Assembly: GCA_000967895.1 (NCBI GenBank)
Contig: FO203512.1
Location: 3,595,531 to 3,659,530, forward strand
Length of the DNA stretch: 64,000 bases
Origin: Oleispira antarctica RB-8
Lineage (GTDB): Bacteria; Pseudomonadota; Gammaproteobacteria; Pseudomonadales; Oceanobacteraceae
Reading direction: 5' to 3'
Both the position numbers and the translations under genes were made by a program. Numbering within the stretch: the stretch's first letter is position 1; every line of letters begins with the position of its first letter. Positions 38,501 through 48,157 of the stretch are shown here, one piece after another. The notes beneath the pieces are model-generated. The model did not search any database, had not been told where the DNA came from, and saw only the letters and a list, made by a program, of their open reading frames with translations.

Positions 38501-39943
38501 ATGACAGATATATGGAAAAATTACGCTTGCGAAGACTTCTATGATGAAGTCATGAGCAGCCCAGGACACGCACGCAAATCAGCCAAAAAACTGGTGTCTT
38601 ATTTTCGAAGCCTCTCAGAAGATACCGTCGAGCTACACCGTAAAGCCGCTGATGCAACAATTAAAGAAATGGGTGTTAGCTTCACCGTTTATTCGGACCA
38701 AGGCAACATTGACCGTGCATGGCCTTTTGATATCGTGCCACGAACCATCAGCAAAGCTCAGTGGGATGTCACCGCCGAAGGTCTTAAGCAGCGCTTAAAA
38801 GCACTTAATATGTTCATTAATGATATTTATAACGACCAGAATATTATTAAAGACGGGGTTGTACCCGCCTACGTACTTGAACAATCAGAGAATTTTCGCA
38901 AAGAGTGCGTCGGCTTTTCGCCTCCTTTAGGGGTTTGGGCCCATATTTGTGGCACTGATTTGGTGCGCGATGGTGATGGCGAATTTTATGTTTTAGAAGA
39001 CAACTTGCGTGTGCCTTCTGGCGTTTCTTATATGTTAGAAAATCGCTCGATTACCAAACGTATATTGCCTGAACTGTTTGAAGAAATAAAAATTGCACCC
39101 ATCGATGATTATTGCACTCAGTTATTCGAAACACTCATCGTACTATCACCCCGTGAAATACCAAATCCGGTGGTCGTCGTTTTAACCCCAGGCATTTATA
39201 ACTCGGCCTATTTTGAGCATGCATTTTTAGCTCAGAATATGGGTTGTGAATTGGTTGAAGGGGCTGACCTAGTCGTTAAAGATGACGATTGTGTTTACAT
39301 GAAAACAATCTCGGGACTTGAGCGAGTAGACGTTATTTATCGTCGTATCGATGATTTGTTTATCGACCCAGAAGTCTTCAACAAAGACTCTCAACTTGGC
39401 GTTAAGGGTTTAATGCGCGCATGGAAAGCAGGCAATGTTGGTTTGGCTAATGCACCGGGCGCAGGGGTTGCCGATGATAAGGTTATTTATGCTTTTGTGC
39501 CTGACATTATTCGCTACTATCTGAAAGAAGAGCCGATCTTAAAAAACGTTGAAACGTATCTGTGTTACGACAAAGAACAGCGTGAATACGTGATTGATAA
39601 CATCGAGAAACTGGTGATAAAACCAGCCAACGAATCTGGTGGTTATGGCATGTTGGTTGGCCCACACTCAACCAAAAAAGAGCGCGATAAGTTTGTTAAA
39701 TTAATCAACGACAACCCTAGAAACTATATAGGGCAACCCACCTTAGCCTTATCGACGGCACCTGCCTTTGTCGGAAAAAATCAACTGGAGGCTCGCCATC
39801 TAGATTTACGACCTTTTGTTCTGCAAGGTAAAAATTCCTACGTCACTATGGGTGGATTAACCCGCGTAGCAATGAAAAAAGGATCGTTGGTGGTTAACTC
39901 GTCACAAGGTGGCGGCAGTAAAGATACCTGGATCGTTGAATAA
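38501..39943 (+). CDS. Circularly permuted ATP-grasp protein (type 2)
   Basis: Cytoplasmic protein of 480 residues from the circularly permuted ATP-grasp family (DUF404/DUF407). Recognisable blocks are GVSFTVYSDQGNIDRAWPFDIVPR, FINDIYNDQNIIKDGVVP, GVWAHICGTDLVRDGDGEFYVLEDNLRVPSGVSYMLENR and VVVLTPGIYNSAYFEHAFLAQNMGCELVEGADL. Further ones are YRRIDDLFIDPEVF, KLVIKPANESGGYGMLVG (nucleotide-binding lysine region) and FVLQGKNSYVTMGGLTRVA. ATP-grasp enzymes of this type are expected to form an amide bond using ATP, with a carboxylate activated as acyl-phosphate. The substrate is unknown. It is followed by an alpha-E gene 102 bases downstream, the usual arrangement for this family. AAAGGA precedes the ATG by about 12 bases. 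Confidence 0.92.
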   Translation: MTDIWKNYACEDFYDEVMSSPGHARKSAKKLVSYFRSLSEDTVELHRKAADATIKEMGVSFTVYSDQGNIDRAWPFDIVPRTISKAQWDVTAEGLKQRLKALNMFINDIYNDQNIIKDGVVPAYVLEQSENFRKECVGFSPPLGVWAHICGTDLVRDGDGEFYVLEDNLRVPSGVSYMLENRSITKRILPELFEEIKIAPIDDYCTQLFETLIVLSPREIPNPVVVVLTPGIYNSAYFEHAFLAQNMGCELVEGADLVVKDDDCVYMKTISGLERVDVIYRRIDDLFIDPEVFNKDSQLGVKGLMRAWKAGNVGLANAPGAGVADDKVIYAFVPDIIRYYLKEEPILKNVETYLCYDKEQREYVIDNIEKLVIKPANESGGYGMLVGPHSTKKERDKFVKLINDNPRNYIGQPTLALSTAPAFVGKNQLEARHLDLRPFVLQGKNSYVTMGGLTRVAMKKGSLVVNSSQGGGSKDTWIVE

Positions 39944-40044
39944 AGATGACTGAAAAAGATCTTGGAATAGCCAGATCGCTGCATAGTTAAATTATTGAAT
40001 AGTCTGATCATCAAATAATGATGATCGAGGCATAGGAGAAATAC

Positions 40045-40983
40045 ATGTTATCGCGCGTAGCAGAAAGAACATATTGGGCAGCTCGCTATTTAGAACGTAT
40101 CGAAAATACCGTTCGACTCATTAGCGTTTATGACAAACTAATGTCTGACTTACCGACCAGTGTCGGTATTGGCTGGTACAACTTAATTACCATAAACAGT
40201 GCGGAAGAAGCCTTCGATGAACGCTACAAGGTTCAAGATGAACGCAATGTAATTAAATTTTTATTGAGCGAGGGAAATAATCCTTGCTCGGTAGTTTCTA
40301 ACTTAAAGTTTGCCAGAGAAAACTTAAGAACAACTCGTGATGTAGTGCCTGCCCAAAGCTGGGTAATGATCAACGAATTAAATATGTTTGTAATAGAAAA
40401 CTTACAACAAGGTATTAATCGCAGCCAACGTTTCCATTTTTTGAACGGTATAATTAAAAGCTGCCAGCAAATTCAAGGTTTATTAATGGGTACCATGCCG
40501 CGCGATGCAGTGTGGAGCTTCATGGGACTCGGGCGCAATATTGAGCGTGCCGATATGACGACGCGTTTATTAGATGCTGGGGTAAGAGCACAACTGCAAG
40601 TCATGGACGATGCCGAAGCAATCAACAGCCAACAAATAATTTGGGGACAAGTTTTGCGATCGCTTGACGCTGATCAAAGCTATCGCCGAACTGTGCGAGC
40701 ATCGGTTAAAAGTCGATTAGTCGCACGTTATATTATTGAAGATACGGCATTTCCAAGATCGATCACATACTGCTTGGCGGCCGTAAAGGGGTCGTTAGAA
40801 AATTTACCGCATCATAAACCCGTTGTGAGTACCGTGAAAAAGATTCAACAAGCACGCCTTAGTGAAATTGATTACAGCGATCTTGGCGTGCCGATGAAAG
40901 ATTTTTTAAACGACATGCAGCTAGATATAGCTGAGATTCATTCCAGTATTTCCAAGAATTGGTTTACCAACCAACAAGGCTGA
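40045..40983 (+). CDS. Alpha-E domain protein
   Basis: All-helical cytoplasmic protein of 312 residues from the alpha-E family (DUF403). Recognised stretches are MLSRVAERTYWAARYLERIENTVRLISVYDKLM, KFARENLRTTRDVVPAQSWVMINEL, RDAVWSFMGLGRNIERADMTTRLLDAG and FPRSITYCLAAV. This domain has no known catalytic residues. It nearly always sits next to, or fused with, circularly permuted ATP-grasp domains and is thought to be a partner or substrate-positioning subunit. Here it follows the ATP-grasp gene and precedes the large transglutaminase gene by 6 bases. GGAGAA stands before the ATG. Confidence 0.92.
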   Translation: MLSRVAERTYWAARYLERIENTVRLISVYDKLMSDLPTSVGIGWYNLITINSAEEAFDERYKVQDERNVIKFLLSEGNNPCSVVSNLKFARENLRTTRDVVPAQSWVMINELNMFVIENLQQGINRSQRFHFLNGIIKSCQQIQGLLMGTMPRDAVWSFMGLGRNIERADMTTRLLDAGVRAQLQVMDDAEAINSQQIIWGQVLRSLDADQSYRRTVRASVKSRLVARYIIEDTAFPRSITYCLAAVKGSLENLPHHKPVVSTVKKIQQARLSEIDYSDLGVPMKDFLNDMQLDIAEIHSSISKNWFTNQQG

Positions 40984-40989
40984 ACATAA

Positions 40990-43900
40990 ATGACTATCCG
41001 TGTTTCTATAAATCATAGAACCAGTTATAAATTTGATCGCCCTGTGAGCTTATCACCTCACACGGTGAGGCTTCGTCCTGCCCCTCATAGTCGAACGCCG
41101 ATTCATAGCTATAGCTTAAAAATCAAACCCGCAGAGCATTTCATTAACTGGCAACAGGATTCGTTTGGTAACTACTTAGCGCGCTTGGTTTTCCCAGAAA
41201 AATGCACTGAATTTGAAGTTGATGTCGAAGTCGTTGCCGACATGACAGTAATCAATCCATTTGATTTCTTTGTTGAAGAATACGCTGAATACTTCCCTTT
41301 CACGTATCCAAAACAACTGAAAAAAGAATTATTGCCTTACCTAGAAAAAGAGTCCTCTAAAGGTAAGAACTGCGGCTCTTTATTTAGAAAGCGTTTGAAA
41401 GAAGTTAATACCAAGAAGCAACGTATTAACGATTTTCTGGTTGAAGTTAATCAACAAGTACAACAAGAAATTGAATACTTAGTGCGCCTTGAGCCTGGTG
41501 TACAAACACCAGAAGAAACGCTCGAAAGTGCCAAAGGCTCTTGTCGTGATTCTGCTTGGTTATTAGTTCAATTATTGCGTCATCTAGGTTTAGCGGCGCG
41601 CTTTGCGTCGGGCTATTTGGTGCAGCTAAAAGCCGATGAGCAGTCTCTAGATGGACCGTCTGGAACCGAAGAAGATTTCACCGACCTACATGCTTGGTGT
41701 GAAGTCTTTTTACCGGGCGCTGGTTGGGTCGGTCTTGATCCTACGTCGGGTTTGTTTGCTAGCGAAGGTCACATTCCATTAGCGTGTACTCCACATCCTG
41801 TCTCCGCTGCACCTATCGCAGGTTTCACCGATGAGTGTGAAGTAGAATTTGATTTCAGCAATACTGTGACGCGTGTTTTAGAAGACCCGCGTGTTACTAA
41901 GCCGTATACCGAAGACCAATGGCAAAACATATTGGCACTCGGAGCTAGTGTCGACAAAGAATTTGAAAAGAATGATGTTCGCCTCACTATGGGTGGTGAA
42001 CCGACGTTTGTTTCAATCGACGATATGGAATCAGGACAGTGGAATACCGATGCTCTAGGTGACGACAAACTGTCTTTAGCAAAAACGCTATTGCTACGCA
42101 TTCGAGATCGCTTTGCACCTAATGGCTTGGTCCATTATGGACAAGGCAAGTGGTATCCTGGTGAAGAAATTCCGCGCTGGGCCTTGGGCGTTTTTTGGCG
42201 TAAAGATGGCGAGCCTCTTTGGACTCAAGCCAGCAGCCTCGCTCGCATCGATAAAGACTATGGGCATACCATTAAAGATGCCTGTCGTCTAAGTCACGCG
42301 CTTTGCACCTTATTAGAAATTCCAAGTGCACACTGCCAGCCAGCTTATGAAGATGCGCTGCACTATCTGCAAAAAGAACAATCGCTGCCTAAGAACATCG
42401 ATTTGTTGGCGCAAAACGTCAAATCAGATTTGGATCGCCGACGCCTAACCGCGCTCATCGATCGTGGTATCAGTGTGCCTAGTGGTTTGGTTATCCCTAT
42501 TGGTCGCGGCGAAGGTGACAAACAATGGAAAAGCAGCGTTTGGCCAATGAAACGCGAAAGAATTGTATTGATTCCAGGCGACTCCCCTATGGGGTTACGC
42601 TTGCCGTTAAACGATTTACCCTCGCTGACTAAAGAAGACCAAGAACTGCCGATTCAACGCGATCCTTTTGCACCGCGTGATCCGCTAATAAAGCGTACCG
42701 ACATTCGTTTTGCTAGCCCGATTCCGACGCAAAGTGAATTAAGCGCGGCTGAACAAGTTTTATTAGCCAACAAGCAAATCGATAAAGAATTCAAAAAAGA
42801 TCCTGAGTGGAAAGAAGTAGTTCGTACCGCTATGTGTATTGAAGCACGCGAAGGTCGTCTGCATATATTTATGCCACCACTAGAATACTTAGAAGACTAC
42901 ATTGTTCTAGTGGCTGCGATTGAAGAGGTCACTACGAAGTTATCATTGCCTGTCATTATTGAAGGTTATGAACCCCCTCGTGATCCACGCTTATTGAAAT
43001 TGCTAGTCACTCCAGATCCAGGCGTTATTGAAGTGAATGTTCATCCGTCTGATAACTGGGAACAACTCGTGGAGACCACGACAAAACTCTATGAAGAAGC
43101 ACGCTTATCGCGCTTATCCACAGAGAAGTTTATGCTCGATGGCCGTCATACAGGCACCGGCGGTGGTAACCACATCACGCTAGGTGGCGCATCACCAGAA
43201 GACAGCCCGCTATTACGTCGTCCTGATTTATTGCGCAGCTTTATTACCTTCTGGCAGCATCACCCTAGCTTGTCTTACATGTTCTCTGGCATGTTCTTGG
43301 GCCCGACTAGCCAAGCGCCACGAGTTGATGAAGGCCGTGATGAGATGCTGTACGAGCTGGAAATCGCCTTCGCGCAAATGTCTGAAGAAGAAGTGACACA
43401 GCCTTGGTTAGTTGACCGTTTATTGCGTAATTTATTGATCGACATTACCGGTAATACTCACCGCTCTGAGTTCTGTATCGATAAACTTTACTCACCGAGC
43501 AGTGCTAGTGGTCGTTTAGGGATTTTAGAATTCCGTGGCTTTGAAATGCCGCCTCACAGCCGCATGGCATTGGTGCAGTCGTTATTAATAAGAACACTGC
43601 TGGCACGTTTCTGGAAAGAGCCTTACAAGAAACCGTTAGTCCGCTGGGGCACGGCGCTGCATGATCGTTTTATGATGCCGCACCATATCTGGCAAGACAT
43701 GAAAGACGTTATTGCTGACTTACAAGACCATGGCTACCCATTTGAACTTGATTGGCTGGCCCCGTTTGAAGAATTCCGTTTTCCTCATTATGGTCGCGTT
43801 AAGCTGGATAATATTGAGCTTGAACTGCGTTGGGCGATTGAACCTTGGCACGTACTCGGTGAAGAAAGCAGCAGCTTTGGTACGGCGCGTTATGTCGATT

Positions 43901-44337
43901 CATCGGTTGAACGCTTACAAATTAAAGCCACCGGACTGACCGATGGCCGCTATGTATTAACCTGTAATGGCCGCCGAGTGCCATTGATTAATACCGAGCG
44001 CCATGGGGAATATGTGGGGGCTGTTCGCTACCGAGCATGGCAGCCACCTTCAGCGCTTCATCCTCGCATTAGCCCACACGTGCCGTTGATCTTTGATGTC
44101 ATTGATACGTGGAACGGCAAGTCGATGGGCGGCTGTAGTTATCATGTGTCTCATCCTGGCGGACGTAGTTACGATGCTTTCCCAGTCAATTCCTTTGAAG
44201 CGGAATCACGACGCATCAATCGCTTTGAAAAGCTGAGCCATACGCAAAGTCATGATAAAAAACTTGAGCCTCTGCGCGAAGAGCCGACTAACGAGTATCC
44301 GCATACGTTAGACTTAAGGAGACCCATAGACTGCTAG
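40990..44337 (+). CDS. Large transglutaminase-like protein fused to DUF2126
   Basis: Cytoplasmic protein of 1115 residues. The N-terminal beta domain (MTIRVSINHRTSYKFDRPVSLSPHTVRLRPAPHSRT) is followed by a transglutaminase core with Cys in AKGSCRDSAWLL (near 184), His in DLHAWCEVFLPGAGWVG and Asp in LDPTSG. From about residue 320 the DUF2126 region runs to the end: RLTMGGEPTFVSIDD, LVHYGQGKWYPGEEIPRWALG, LDGRHTGTGGGNHITLGGA and LGILEFRGFEMPPHSRMALVQ. Those conserved Gly, His, Glu and Arg blocks suggest a second enzymatic domain (glutamine-synthetase-like amidoligase relatives have been proposed for this region). It is the last gene before a strong terminator at 44374-44402. Confidence 0.9.
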   Translation: MTIRVSINHRTSYKFDRPVSLSPHTVRLRPAPHSRTPIHSYSLKIKPAEHFINWQQDSFGNYLARLVFPEKCTEFEVDVEVVADMTVINPFDFFVEEYAEYFPFTYPKQLKKELLPYLEKESSKGKNCGSLFRKRLKEVNTKKQRINDFLVEVNQQVQQEIEYLVRLEPGVQTPEETLESAKGSCRDSAWLLVQLLRHLGLAARFASGYLVQLKADEQSLDGPSGTEEDFTDLHAWCEVFLPGAGWVGLDPTSGLFASEGHIPLACTPHPVSAAPIAGFTDECEVEFDFSNTVTRVLEDPRVTKPYTEDQWQNILALGASVDKEFEKNDVRLTMGGEPTFVSIDDMESGQWNTDALGDDKLSLAKTLLLRIRDRFAPNGLVHYGQGKWYPGEEIPRWALGVFWRKDGEPLWTQASSLARIDKDYGHTIKDACRLSHALCTLLEIPSAHCQPAYEDALHYLQKEQSLPKNIDLLAQNVKSDLDRRRLTALIDRGISVPSGLVIPIGRGEGDKQWKSSVWPMKRERIVLIPGDSPMGLRLPLNDLPSLTKEDQELPIQRDPFAPRDPLIKRTDIRFASPIPTQSELSAAEQVLLANKQIDKEFKKDPEWKEVVRTAMCIEAREGRLHIFMPPLEYLEDYIVLVAAIEEVTTKLSLPVIIEGYEPPRDPRLLKLLVTPDPGVIEVNVHPSDNWEQLVETTTKLYEEARLSRLSTEKFMLDGRHTGTGGGNHITLGGASPEDSPLLRRPDLLRSFITFWQHHPSLSYMFSGMFLGPTSQAPRVDEGRDEMLYELEIAFAQMSEEEVTQPWLVDRLLRNLLIDITGNTHRSEFCIDKLYSPSSASGRLGILEFRGFEMPPHSRMALVQSLLIRTLLARFWKEPYKKPLVRWGTALHDRFMMPHHIWQDMKDVIADLQDHGYPFELDWLAPFEEFRFPHYGRVKLDNIELELRWAIEPWHVLGEESSSFGTARYVDSSVERLQIKATGLTDGRYVLTCNGRRVPLINTERHGEYVGAVRYRAWQPPSALHPRISPHVPLIFDVIDTWNGKSMGGCSYHVSHPGGRSYDAFPVNSFEAESRRINRFEKLSHTQSHDKKLEPLREEPTNEYPHTLDLRRPIDC

Positions 44338-44373
44338 TTCTTTAATAGCAGTTCTGTAAGTCACATGAATTCA

Positions 44374-44402
44374 GGAACCTTCCGATGAAGGTTCCGTTTT
44401 CT
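44374..44402 (+). terminator. Rho-independent terminator inside the ATP-grasp/alpha-E cluster
   Basis: Perfect 9-bp stem GGAACCTTC / GAAGGTTCC with loop CGAT, followed by GTTTTCT, 36 bases after the preceding stop codon. It divides the cluster into two transcription units. Confidence 0.85.
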
Positions 44403-44404
44403 AC

Positions 44405-44435
44405 CTGATACTCAGTTTTAAAATAGGTATATAAT
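44405..44435 (+). promoter_or_regulatory. Candidate sigma-70 promoter for the second cluster module
   Basis: A perfect -10 TATAAT at 44430-44435 (within TATATAAT) lies just after the terminator and 70 bases before the GTG start of the ATP-grasp/alpha-E fusion gene. The upstream -35 is weak: CTGATA at 44405-44410 matches TTGACA at 4 of 6 positions with a 19-base spacer. Position after a terminator supports the call. Confidence 0.5.
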
Positions 44436-44505
44436 GCCGCTCGCTTAATAAAGCACTCAATCCCCTTGGTTGAGCCAATATTTCATCGTCACCAAGTAGG
44501 CAACT

Positions 44506-47130
44506 GTGTCCGAATCTATCTACCCTCAGAATCAGCCTTTACCTCAGCCGCAATTACAGATGCAGGCACAAACACAGGCGCAAAACCAAGGACAGACACA
44601 AAGCAACACTGAAAGCTTAAGTTATAATCGTCCCGCCGCTGACATTCCTGATCAAGTTTATACCCCTGATGGCACCATCAAACCGGAGTGGGACTATTTA
44701 CTCAGCAGCTTAAACAATCTTGGCTCTACCACGCTTAACGAACGCCAAGACAAAGCGCGCCGCATTTTACGCGATGACGGTGTTACCTATAATATTTACG
44801 ACGAAAATTCCGCATCCGATAGTCAATGGGAACTCGACCTTGTACCCGCCATTATTGGCAGTGAAGCTTGGTCGGTAATTGAATCGGGCCTACTCGAGCG
44901 CGCGGAACTGTTTAATCTAATGCTGCGCGATTTTTACGGCAAAAGAACCTTACTCAAGCAGCATGCTCTTCCTCCAGAAGCCTTATTTGCCCATGGCGGT
45001 TTTTTACGCGCTTGCCAAGGCATACAAATTCCTGGCGAGCACGAGCTGATTCTTCATTCCGCCGATATGGTACAACGACCCGACGGCACTATGTGCGTCT
45101 TATCCGACCGAACTCAAGCCCCCAGTGGCGCAGGTTATGCCCTAGAAAATAGAACCGTGATGTCACGAGTATTTCCTAGTTTATTCCGCGACAGCCATGT
45201 TCATCGTCTAGCCAGTTTTTTCCAACGTTTACGCCACAAACTGATTTCTCTATCACCGTCAAATGGCCAAGCGCGAGTGGTGGTACTTACCCCTGGCGCG
45301 CATAACGAAACCTATTTTGATCATTCTTATATCTCTAATTATTTAGGCTTTCCTTTAGTTCAAAGTGGCGACCTAGTCGTTAGAAATGGTTTTGTTTGGA
45401 TGAAGTCGCTGGATGGACTTGACCGTGTTGATGTGATTTTAAGACGAGTTGATGATGTCTCTTGTGATCCCGTTGAGTTACGCAGTAATTCTCAGTTAGG
45501 CGTACCTGGTCTCTTGGATGTGGTGCGAGCTGGCCGAGTCATCATGGCAAACCCTATCGGTTCTGGCGTACTCGAAAACCCTATTCTATTAAAATATCTA
45601 CCAGAAATTAGTAAAACACTACTGGGCAGAGAGCCTCGCTTAGCGTCGGTTAAAACGTATTGGTGTGGTGATGCCGACGATTTAAAATTTATTCTCGCTA
45701 ATTTCAAACAACTCATTATTAAACCTATTTATCGTGGCCATGGTTTAAAGAGTGTTTTTGGTGGTGACCTTAGTGAAGCGGACACCACGGAACTGATGCG
45801 TAAGATTCGTCACCAGCCCAATCAATTCGTGGCTCAAGAACGCATTGATAAGCCGCACGTCCCCTCATTAGTCAACGGTGCATTACAACCAAGACCTGCG
45901 ATTTTGCGCACCTTCTCTGTCGCCGCGGATAATTCGTATATCGTCATGCCAGGAGGGTTAACCCGAGTCGGTAATGATGTGGGTAGTCCCATCATTAGTA
46001 TGCAAGCCGGTTGCCCGAGTAAAGATACTTGGATTACTGCGACCGAACCAGAGCGCATTAGTGATCACGACCCTCTTGAAGCAGGACATACTGAGCTTGA
46101 AGCGTCGTTGGTGAGCTTGCCGAGTCGAGTCGTCGAAAACCTATTTTGGATGGGACGCTACGCAGAGCGAGCCGAAGCCTCACTGCGCATACTCAGAACC
46201 GTCTTTATGATGATCAATGATGAGCAAGCCATTAGTAAAGCCTCAAAACGTGTATTACTGCGCTCCATCACGGAAGTCACAGGCACACACCCTGGTTTTT
46301 TAAGTGCTACCGATGAAGAGCTCGACGATCCTGATAAGGAACTGCTATTAATTATTAAAGATGGCAATCGTGCAGGCAGCATCAAATCAACAATCAACTC
46401 ATTATTATATTGCGCGGACGAATCGAAAGAACTGCTGTCTTCAGATACTATTCGAGTGATTAACGACATCCGCGACGAACTGGATAACTTAGAATCATCC
46501 CTCGCCAATGGCTTATCTTCGGCTCCAGAAGAAGCATTAGATCCGTTAGTTATTCCACTGATTGCCCTGTCAGGCTTAATGCAAGAAAGTATGGTGCGTG
46601 GAGTTGGCTGGCACTTTATGGACATGGGCCGCCGCGTTGAACGCGCCGTGCAAATCATGAAAACCGTAACAACCTTGGTAACCCCAACGGCTGAAAAAGC
46701 AGACAACGTCACCTTGCTCAATGCCATGCTTCGTTCAATGGAAGTATTTATTACCTATCGCCGTCAGAGTAGAACCCGCACCGGCATTGAATTAGGACTA
46801 GAACTCGTCATCTTGGATGATACCAATCCAAGATCATTGATTTTTCAATTCGAACGCTTACAAAATCATTTTAACGCGATACGTACAGTAGACCCTATCC
46901 TCAAAGGACTCGAAGAGGAGGAGCGCGTTTTATTGGAAGCGATCACCAGCCTGAAGCTCTCGCGCATCACTGCTCTCGCCGAAAGCAAAGAAGGCTCAAG
47001 AAAAGAACTTTCTACCTTGCTAATGCGACTCAATACCCTGCTATCGGACTTTAGCAATATTCTCAGCGATAAATACTTCGATCACCGCATCGATCCGCAA
47101 CAACTTGTCACTACATTTTGGGAGGAATAA
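44506..47130 (+). CDS. Circularly permuted ATP-grasp / alpha-E fusion protein
   Basis: Cytoplasmic fusion of 874 residues, starting at GTG with AGTAGG upstream. The first 40 residues are Gln/Pro-rich low complexity (PQNQPLPQPQLQMQAQ). The ATP-grasp part (about 60-535) repeats the landmarks of the 38501 gene: DDGVTYNIYDENSASDSQWELDLVP, LLRDFYGKRTLLKQ, VLSDRTQAPSGAGYALENR, VVVLTPGAHNETYFDHSYISNYLGFPLVQ, LRRVDDVSCDPVELR and QLIIKPIYRGHG. The C-terminal alpha-E part (about 540-870) has LPSRVVENLFWMGRYAERAEASLRILR, GWHFMDMGRRVERAVQIMKTV and NPRSLIFQFERL. It thus joins in one chain what the 38501 and 40045 genes encode separately, and is presumably an ATP-dependent ligase with its partner. The next gene starts 74 bases on. 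Confidence 0.93.
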   Translation: MSESIYPQNQPLPQPQLQMQAQTQAQNQGQTQSNTESLSYNRPAADIPDQVYTPDGTIKPEWDYLLSSLNNLGSTTLNERQDKARRILRDDGVTYNIYDENSASDSQWELDLVPAIIGSEAWSVIESGLLERAELFNLMLRDFYGKRTLLKQHALPPEALFAHGGFLRACQGIQIPGEHELILHSADMVQRPDGTMCVLSDRTQAPSGAGYALENRTVMSRVFPSLFRDSHVHRLASFFQRLRHKLISLSPSNGQARVVVLTPGAHNETYFDHSYISNYLGFPLVQSGDLVVRNGFVWMKSLDGLDRVDVILRRVDDVSCDPVELRSNSQLGVPGLLDVVRAGRVIMANPIGSGVLENPILLKYLPEISKTLLGREPRLASVKTYWCGDADDLKFILANFKQLIIKPIYRGHGLKSVFGGDLSEADTTELMRKIRHQPNQFVAQERIDKPHVPSLVNGALQPRPAILRTFSVAADNSYIVMPGGLTRVGNDVGSPIISMQAGCPSKDTWITATEPERISDHDPLEAGHTELEASLVSLPSRVVENLFWMGRYAERAEASLRILRTVFMMINDEQAISKASKRVLLRSITEVTGTHPGFLSATDEELDDPDKELLLIIKDGNRAGSIKSTINSLLYCADESKELLSSDTIRVINDIRDELDNLESSLANGLSSAPEEALDPLVIPLIALSGLMQESMVRGVGWHFMDMGRRVERAVQIMKTVTTLVTPTAEKADNVTLLNAMLRSMEVFITYRRQSRTRTGIELGLELVILDDTNPRSLIFQFERLQNHFNAIRTVDPILKGLEEEERVLLEAITSLKLSRITALAESKEGSRKELSTLLMRLNTLLSDFSNILSDKYFDHRIDPQQLVTTFWEE

Positions 47131-47204
47131 AGCCATGACGTTTACATCATTTTTTATACAACTGCGTTGTCCGTTTATCCCATTGTTAGTGAAGGAATCT
47201 TAAG

Positions 47205-48107
47205 ATGCGCTATCAAGTTAAACATATCACCAAATATAAATACGCGGGTAAGGTTTCTCACTGTTATAACTTAGCTAATTTACTGCCAAGAAATACCGCG
47301 AGACAAACTTGCTTAGAAAGCCGAATTGTCATTTCTCCACAAGAAACTCATGCCAATAAACGCACCGATTATTTTGGCAATAACAGCTATCATTTCGAAA
47401 TTCAAACACCCCATACTGAATTAGTTATTACCGCGACCAGCCTAATCGACGTTATGGAAAGTCGATCAGCACTGAGTCTCGACTTTGGCATCAGCTACGA
47501 AAACGCGCTGAAATTTTTAAAAGAAACCCCTTCGATCGATGTGATTCAAGCCCGTGAATTTTGCTTAGATTCACCGATGATAAAAGCCAGTAAAGAACTG
47601 GCAGACTATGCGAGCCCATCGTTTGCATTATCACGTTCGCTATATGCCTGCGTAGAAGAGTTAACCACACGTATTTTTCAAGACTTCACTTACACCCCTG
47701 GTTTTACCAATATCGCGACCCCTCTAACAGAAGTATTAGCCCATAAAAAAGGTGTCTGCCAAGATTTTGCCCATCTGCAAGTTGGCTGCTTACGAGCCAT
47801 GGGAATTCCAGCAAAATATGTGTCGGGATACATGGAAACCTTGCCACCTCCAGGCCAGGAAAAACTGGTGGGTGCCGACGCAACTCACGCTTGGATTGCT
47901 TATTACTCGCCACAAGAGGGCTGGATTGAGTTTGATCCAACGAATGATGTGCGTGCAGGCTCTCAGCATATTGTGACGGCTGAAGGTCGTGATTATTATG
48001 ATGTAACGCCGCTAAAAGGCGTTATTTTTGGTGGGGGAAAAAGTCCTATTTTAGAAGTCTCGGTTGATGTCTCACGCAAACCTGATGGCTTTAATAACAG
48101 AAAGTAG
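47205..48107 (+). CDS. Transglutaminase-like protein (end of the cluster)
   Basis: Cytoplasmic protein of 300 residues. The N-terminal bacterial transglutaminase-like beta domain (MRYQVKHITKYKYAGKVSHCYNLANLLPR) is followed by the papain-like core: Cys in HKKGVCQDFAHLQVGCLRAMGIPAKYVSGYMETL (near 187), His in DATHAWIAYYSPQEGWIEF and Asp in FDPTND. It is the best match in the window to the transglutaminase that commonly follows an ATP-grasp/alpha-E fusion gene. AAGGAATCTTAAG precedes the ATG. It is the last gene of the second module and ends before a terminator at 48137-48157. Confidence 0.9.
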   Translation: MRYQVKHITKYKYAGKVSHCYNLANLLPRNTARQTCLESRIVISPQETHANKRTDYFGNNSYHFEIQTPHTELVITATSLIDVMESRSALSLDFGISYENALKFLKETPSIDVIQAREFCLDSPMIKASKELADYASPSFALSRSLYACVEELTTRIFQDFTYTPGFTNIATPLTEVLAHKKGVCQDFAHLQVGCLRAMGIPAKYVSGYMETLPPPGQEKLVGADATHAWIAYYSPQEGWIEFDPTNDVRAGSQHIVTAEGRDYYDVTPLKGVIFGGGKSPILEVSVDVSRKPDGFNNRK

Positions 48108-48136
48108 CGGTCGCCAAAAAACGACTCGCTACTTAC

Positions 48137-48157
48137 AGGCTGTGTTCACAGCCTTTT
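48137..48157 (+). terminator. Terminator of the transglutaminase/ATP-grasp module
   Basis: AGGCTGT / ACAGCCT, a 7-bp stem (closing with a 4-base loop GTTC), is followed by TTTT on the plus strand, 29 bases after the stop codon. Its end overlaps the last bases of the convergent cold-shock gene. Confidence 0.7.

Noticed and set aside
46158-46727. A 189-codon open frame on the minus strand inside the ATP-grasp/alpha-E fusion gene
   Set aside because: It is a mirror frame of the alpha-E coding region, rich in Ser, with no recognisable domain.
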